Positions 60,738 to 64,000 of a stretch of 64,000 nt of DNA are shown in pieces. Every line of letters starts with the position of its first letter. Position 1 is the first letter of the stretch. The DNA is from Planococcus citri. Taxonomy: Eukaryota > Arthropoda > Insecta > Hemiptera > Pseudococcidae. The translations under genes and the position numbers were made by a program. The stretch is from NCBI RefSeq assembly GCF_950023065.1, contig NC_088679.1, positions 62,124,001 through 62,188,000 on the forward strand, written 5' to 3'. Under the pieces are notes generated by a model. It had not been told where the DNA came from. It did no database searches and saw only the letters and a program-made list of their open reading frames with translations.

Positions 60738-61546
60738 CTACGAGAAAAAAAATACAACGATTAATTGGATTCAGTGAATGAGTGTTTTTTTTCAGTGTAA
60801 ATTGTATCATAAAAATCCAGCTGTTTGTCGCTGGCATTGTAGTCAATGAGATGCTGGCTTGACACCCAGAAATTTACGACGCACCTTGCTCTAATGATTG
60901 CATAAATAATGTTTGTTTTAGGATTAAAAATAATTATTGTAAATTTGTCGACGTTGACATGGTACACACGGTGACCAAAAATTTGAAGAAATTTATTTTT
61001 ACCTGTAGAATTGCTTTGAAAGAAGATGGTCAATTTATAACATCGCAATCGTGTAAGATCCTATGATTTTATTTCCATTTATTTACAACTGCGAGAATAA
61101 TTACTCATTTGTGTTATTCCATTTCTTATTATTGTCTTTCGTATTATCACTCATCAGTGATATCAGAATATCAGAATCACGTGTCCAAACAGAAATCCGT
61201 CGTATATTCTGGATTCTAGAGAAAGCACCTACAAAGAGTACTCAGCTGAGTAATGGTTTTATTTTGAAGTTTTTTTCTGTGCGATCCCTGGAGATAAATT
61301 TTAATGAGCAAAAGCAAAATAAAGCAAATCGCAATTTGCAATCTTCATAGTTCTTTCTGTTAATTTTACACAAACACGGCTCGTTAATTTGCGTTTTATT
61401 TTTAAAAATGTCGTATTCAACGTGCAATTAGTGATTTCGACAGTTTTTCAAAACGTAGGTAAACAAGGTGTTACGGTAGATGTCAGAAATATGCGAGTTT
61501 TCGTACGCTGATTTCGCATACAACGAAAATATTATTGCTCCTCGAA
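60738..61546. promoter_or_regulatory. Divergent promoter region and 5' leaders of TBC1D5 and Atg1
   Basis: The two start codons face away from each other across about 820 bases. On the minus strand, a donor (ACAG then GTAAAA at 61003/61002) and an acceptor at 60738-60739 define a 265-base intron in the TBC1D5 leader, so transcription begins to the right of 61003. The Atg1 leader lies just left of 61547. This leaves at most about 500 bases for a shared promoter. No definite TATA box or initiator was identified. Confidence 0.6.
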
Positions 61547-63926
61547 ATGGATAGATTAGATAGAAACAATAAAACCAGCGTCGAATCTTTAGGTCGTTTC
61601 GAATACGATACTAAAGAACGCTTGGGATTTGGTGCATTTGCGATTGTATTCAAAGGATGGCTCAAAGAGGTACGTATAGAAGATACAGTTCTTTGTTGTT
61701 GAAAGTGTTACAGTTACGTATCGTTGGATTAATCTCTAGCCTTGTTACAGAAACCTTCGATCGAAGTCGCAGTCAAAGTTATCGCCAAGAAGAATATTCA
61801 AAAATCGCAGAATTTATTGGAAAAGGAAATCAAAATATTGAGTGTGAGTTGAACGACTTGTACGTTGATCTTTGGTGGCATCTGCGTCAGTGATAATAAT
61901 GATAATTCGTGTATTGTTTCTAGGAATTGACTAAACTGCAGCATGAAAACGTCGTTGCTTTGTTAGAATGTGTGGTGAGTGTTTTATATTATGATCACTC
62001 GATTATATAATTATTGGTAATTATTAATATATCGATGCGAATGTTTCTTTTTTCCATATAGGATCAGCCTACGAATGTGTTTCTTGTTATGGAGGTATGT
62101 TGTATAGATTTTATTCAAATATTCATTCCTGATTAAGACTTTTTAATTAATTGCACCTTTTTTTCTCAGTATTGCAATGGAGGCGACTTGCAAGATTATC
62201 TGAATGGTAATACATTTATTTCTGTAAAGATTTAGTAACGTATTAGCAATAACTTGTACGCAATAATTGGAGCAGATCGTTCGTAATCTATTGTTTACCT
62301 TTGAAACGTGCTCATGTTGTAATTTATGATTTCAGTTCAAAAATCACTTAGTGAAAATACCATTAGATTGTTCACTAGACAGCTAGGTATGTAAAAATCG
62401 ATTATTTTTACACGTTTTAATGTCACTTCGTTGATAACACGATTTTTAATTCGATAGCTGGTGCGATGCGAGCCTTGAACGCTAAAGGAATAGTTCATAG
62501 AGATTTAAAACCGCAGAATATTTTGTTAAAATTCGATCCAAAGTTTACTGCACGTGATAAAAAAGGTTCGAGGATGTATCCGAGACCGGAAGAGATCATG
62601 TTGAAGATAGCTGATTTCGGATTTGCTCGATTCTTAACGGACGGAGTAATGGCTGCTACAATGTGTGGATCTCCCATGTACATGGTAAATAATAAGCTCT
62701 TTCATCTTTGGGATAGTTTTTAGTTCAATTTTGACTAACTTTATGTTGAATTTAAGGCACCGGAAGTAATAATGTCGCAAAAATACGATGCCAAAGCTGA
62801 CTTGTGGAGTTTAGGAACAATAATATATCAATGTTTGCTGAGTTACGCTCCTTTCAACGCTACTACTCCTGCTGGTTTGAAGAATATTTACGAAAAAAGA
62901 GAAAATCTTGTACCTAGGTACTCATTGTTCGGTATTTGGTATTTACGAATGTGTTTTATTCATCGTTCTAATGTTCTATATTGTTGACAGTTTCCCGGAA
63001 AGCATATCACCTGATTTAAGAGATCTCTTGACTCGTCTTCTAAAACGTAACTCATCCGAGAGAATATCTTTCGAAGATTTCTTCAATCATCCGTTTCTAA
63101 AAAAGACATCATCTCCGATGCGTCCCAAACCGCTTCCCAGTCCTCCTCGTGAATTAAGTAAGATTTGGAATCAGTATAAACTAGAAGCACGAGACTTGGA
63201 TTTCTTTACAAAAGTATAAAATCTCGATTCGTTTCATTCCAGCAGAAAAAAATTACATCGAAGTTCAAGATAAAAAGAAACCTAGCGCTTTGCCCGAACC
63301 AACCAAATGTAACCAGTTGGAGATTTTCAATAATAAATTCAGTAAGATATTTAACTCGTGTTAAAATTACCATTACGTATATGGATTGGTTTGTTGAAAT
63401 GTTTCATTTTTCTAGGCTACAATACTGTTATAAGTTCAGAAACATCGGATGATTTTGTCCTCGTACCTGCTAATTTACCAACTGATAAACAATGTCGTGA
63501 AATGAATTCTAGTCCTCCGAGGCCTTCGACTCTACCGATACAAATACCAAAAAATAGCTCATCGCCGAAGAAAGTATGAATTGGGTTTAATTCTGATGCT
63601 CTGATATTGGTAACTTTGAACTGGACGTACAAATTATTATGACTCGAACGAGGTCGATGATCAGAGATCCCGAACAGTGTCGTTTGAGTCTTCGAAATGA
63701 AGAAAAAAATATTACCGATTGTTTCGAATTAATTAACAACTTCTTTATCCAGTTCAAAGTTATCAGAACTGGGGCATATTTTTGAAACGTACTGTGAATA
63801 TTTTTTGGATGAATTTTTTCTAAATTTTCATTCTTTTTGCAGACTGTTGAACGAGAAACGTCTCCTGTCACCGTTGAAAGATGGAATAGCGTTACAACGA
63901 ATGTCAACTCGATATCTCCTCCTCCT
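61547..63926 (+). CDS. Atg1: Atg1/ULK autophagy-initiating kinase, 5' part; partial
   Basis: Atg1 (ULK1/2) is the Ser/Thr kinase that starts autophagosome formation with Atg13 and FIP200. Twelve exons are visible (about 427 residues): 61547-61669, 61751-61843, 61924-61974, 62062-62094, 62170-62206, 62336-62386, 62458-62684, 62757-62917, 62991-63157, 63246-63341, 63416-63573 and 63843-63926. The kinase domain has the glycine loop GFGAFA (27-32), Lys50 in VAVKVIAKK, HRD (143-145), DFG from Asp182 in KIADFGFARFL, and the very typical ATMCGSPMYMAPEVIMS and DLWSLGTIIYQCL. After the kinase comes a Ser/Pro-rich linker with DDFVLVP, conserved in ULK1/2. The exon starting near 63246 has two adjacent acceptors (CAGCAG), either of which keeps frame. 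The C-terminal MIT-type EAT domain lies beyond the right edge; the last donor (GTACGT) is at 63927. Confidence 0.94.
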
Positions 63927-64000
63927 GTACGTAAATTACTCGAATGATTTGATCGTGCTGAAATTACGAGTATTCTAAATCACTTCCATGTTTATATTTC

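Noticed and set aside
60260..60757. 165-codon single-exon reading of the TBC1D5 N-terminus
   Set aside because: The conserved part is real, but the first about 70 codons are in another frame from the family-consistent one; removing a 76-base intron (60549-60624) gives the acidic leader expected before ENEWNNL.
1..64000. tRNA, rRNA or microRNA genes
   Set aside because: I saw no convincing cloverleaf with A and B boxes and no rRNA core sequence; a tRNAscan-SE and Rfam scan would settle this.

Overview
This window is animal nuclear DNA: AT-rich, with short exons bounded by GT-AG introns, long introns and intergenic DNA packed with mobile-element debris. The gene set points to an insect: a contactin with an N-terminal C-type lectin domain, jing/AEBP2, an EHD/Past1 ATPase, CTP synthase, syntaxin 6, IFT52, an MFSD12-like transporter, TBC1D5 and Atg1. 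The base composition, abundant short repeats and tracts of 13-17 G or C look like a hemipteran such as a scale insect or mealybug. That last step is an impression; nothing in the sequence proves it.

Layout. 91-1408 (-) is the 5' part of contactin, which runs off the left edge. 5790-11781 (-) is jing/AEBP2 in seven exons, with a 258-bp satellite-like array in one intron. 13108 to about 18920 is a Helitron-type rolling-circle transposon carrying one intact 1,682-residue Rep/helicase with an N-terminal Ulp1-like protease domain. 23609-25385 (+) is syntaxin 6, with an AT-AC (U12-type) intron. 26764-31523 (-) is CTP synthase in twelve exons. 31550-39560 is a repeat-rich block with nested inverted-repeat elements. 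39563-45013 (-) is Past1/EHD. 47278-49056 (-) is IFT52. 49057-53314 holds a second copy of the long palindromic element. 53315-55754 (+) is an MFSD12-like transporter, convergent with TBC1D5 at 55872-60725 (-). TBC1D5 is divergent from Atg1/ULK, which starts at 61547 (+) and runs off the right edge.

The host genes are not an operon or a cluster of one pathway. Several act in membrane traffic: Past1/EHD in endocytic recycling, syntaxin 6 in trans-Golgi/endosome fusion, TBC1D5 as a retromer-linked Rab GAP, Atg1 in autophagy, and probably MFSD12 at the lysosome. I read this as coincidence, although TBC1D5 and Atg1 share a divergent intergenic region and both act in autophagy and endosome biology in other animals.

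The most unusual material is in the mobile DNA: the Ulp1-Rep-helicase Helitron with hairpin-forming repeats upstream of its gene, several non-autonomous elements with readable terminal inverted repeats and target-site duplications, two copies of a roughly 1.5-kb palindromic element that spreads TGACGTCA sites, and a palindromic insertion for which an empty-site relative lies in the same window. Exon coordinates were assigned by eye from splice signals, reading-frame continuity and family conservation.
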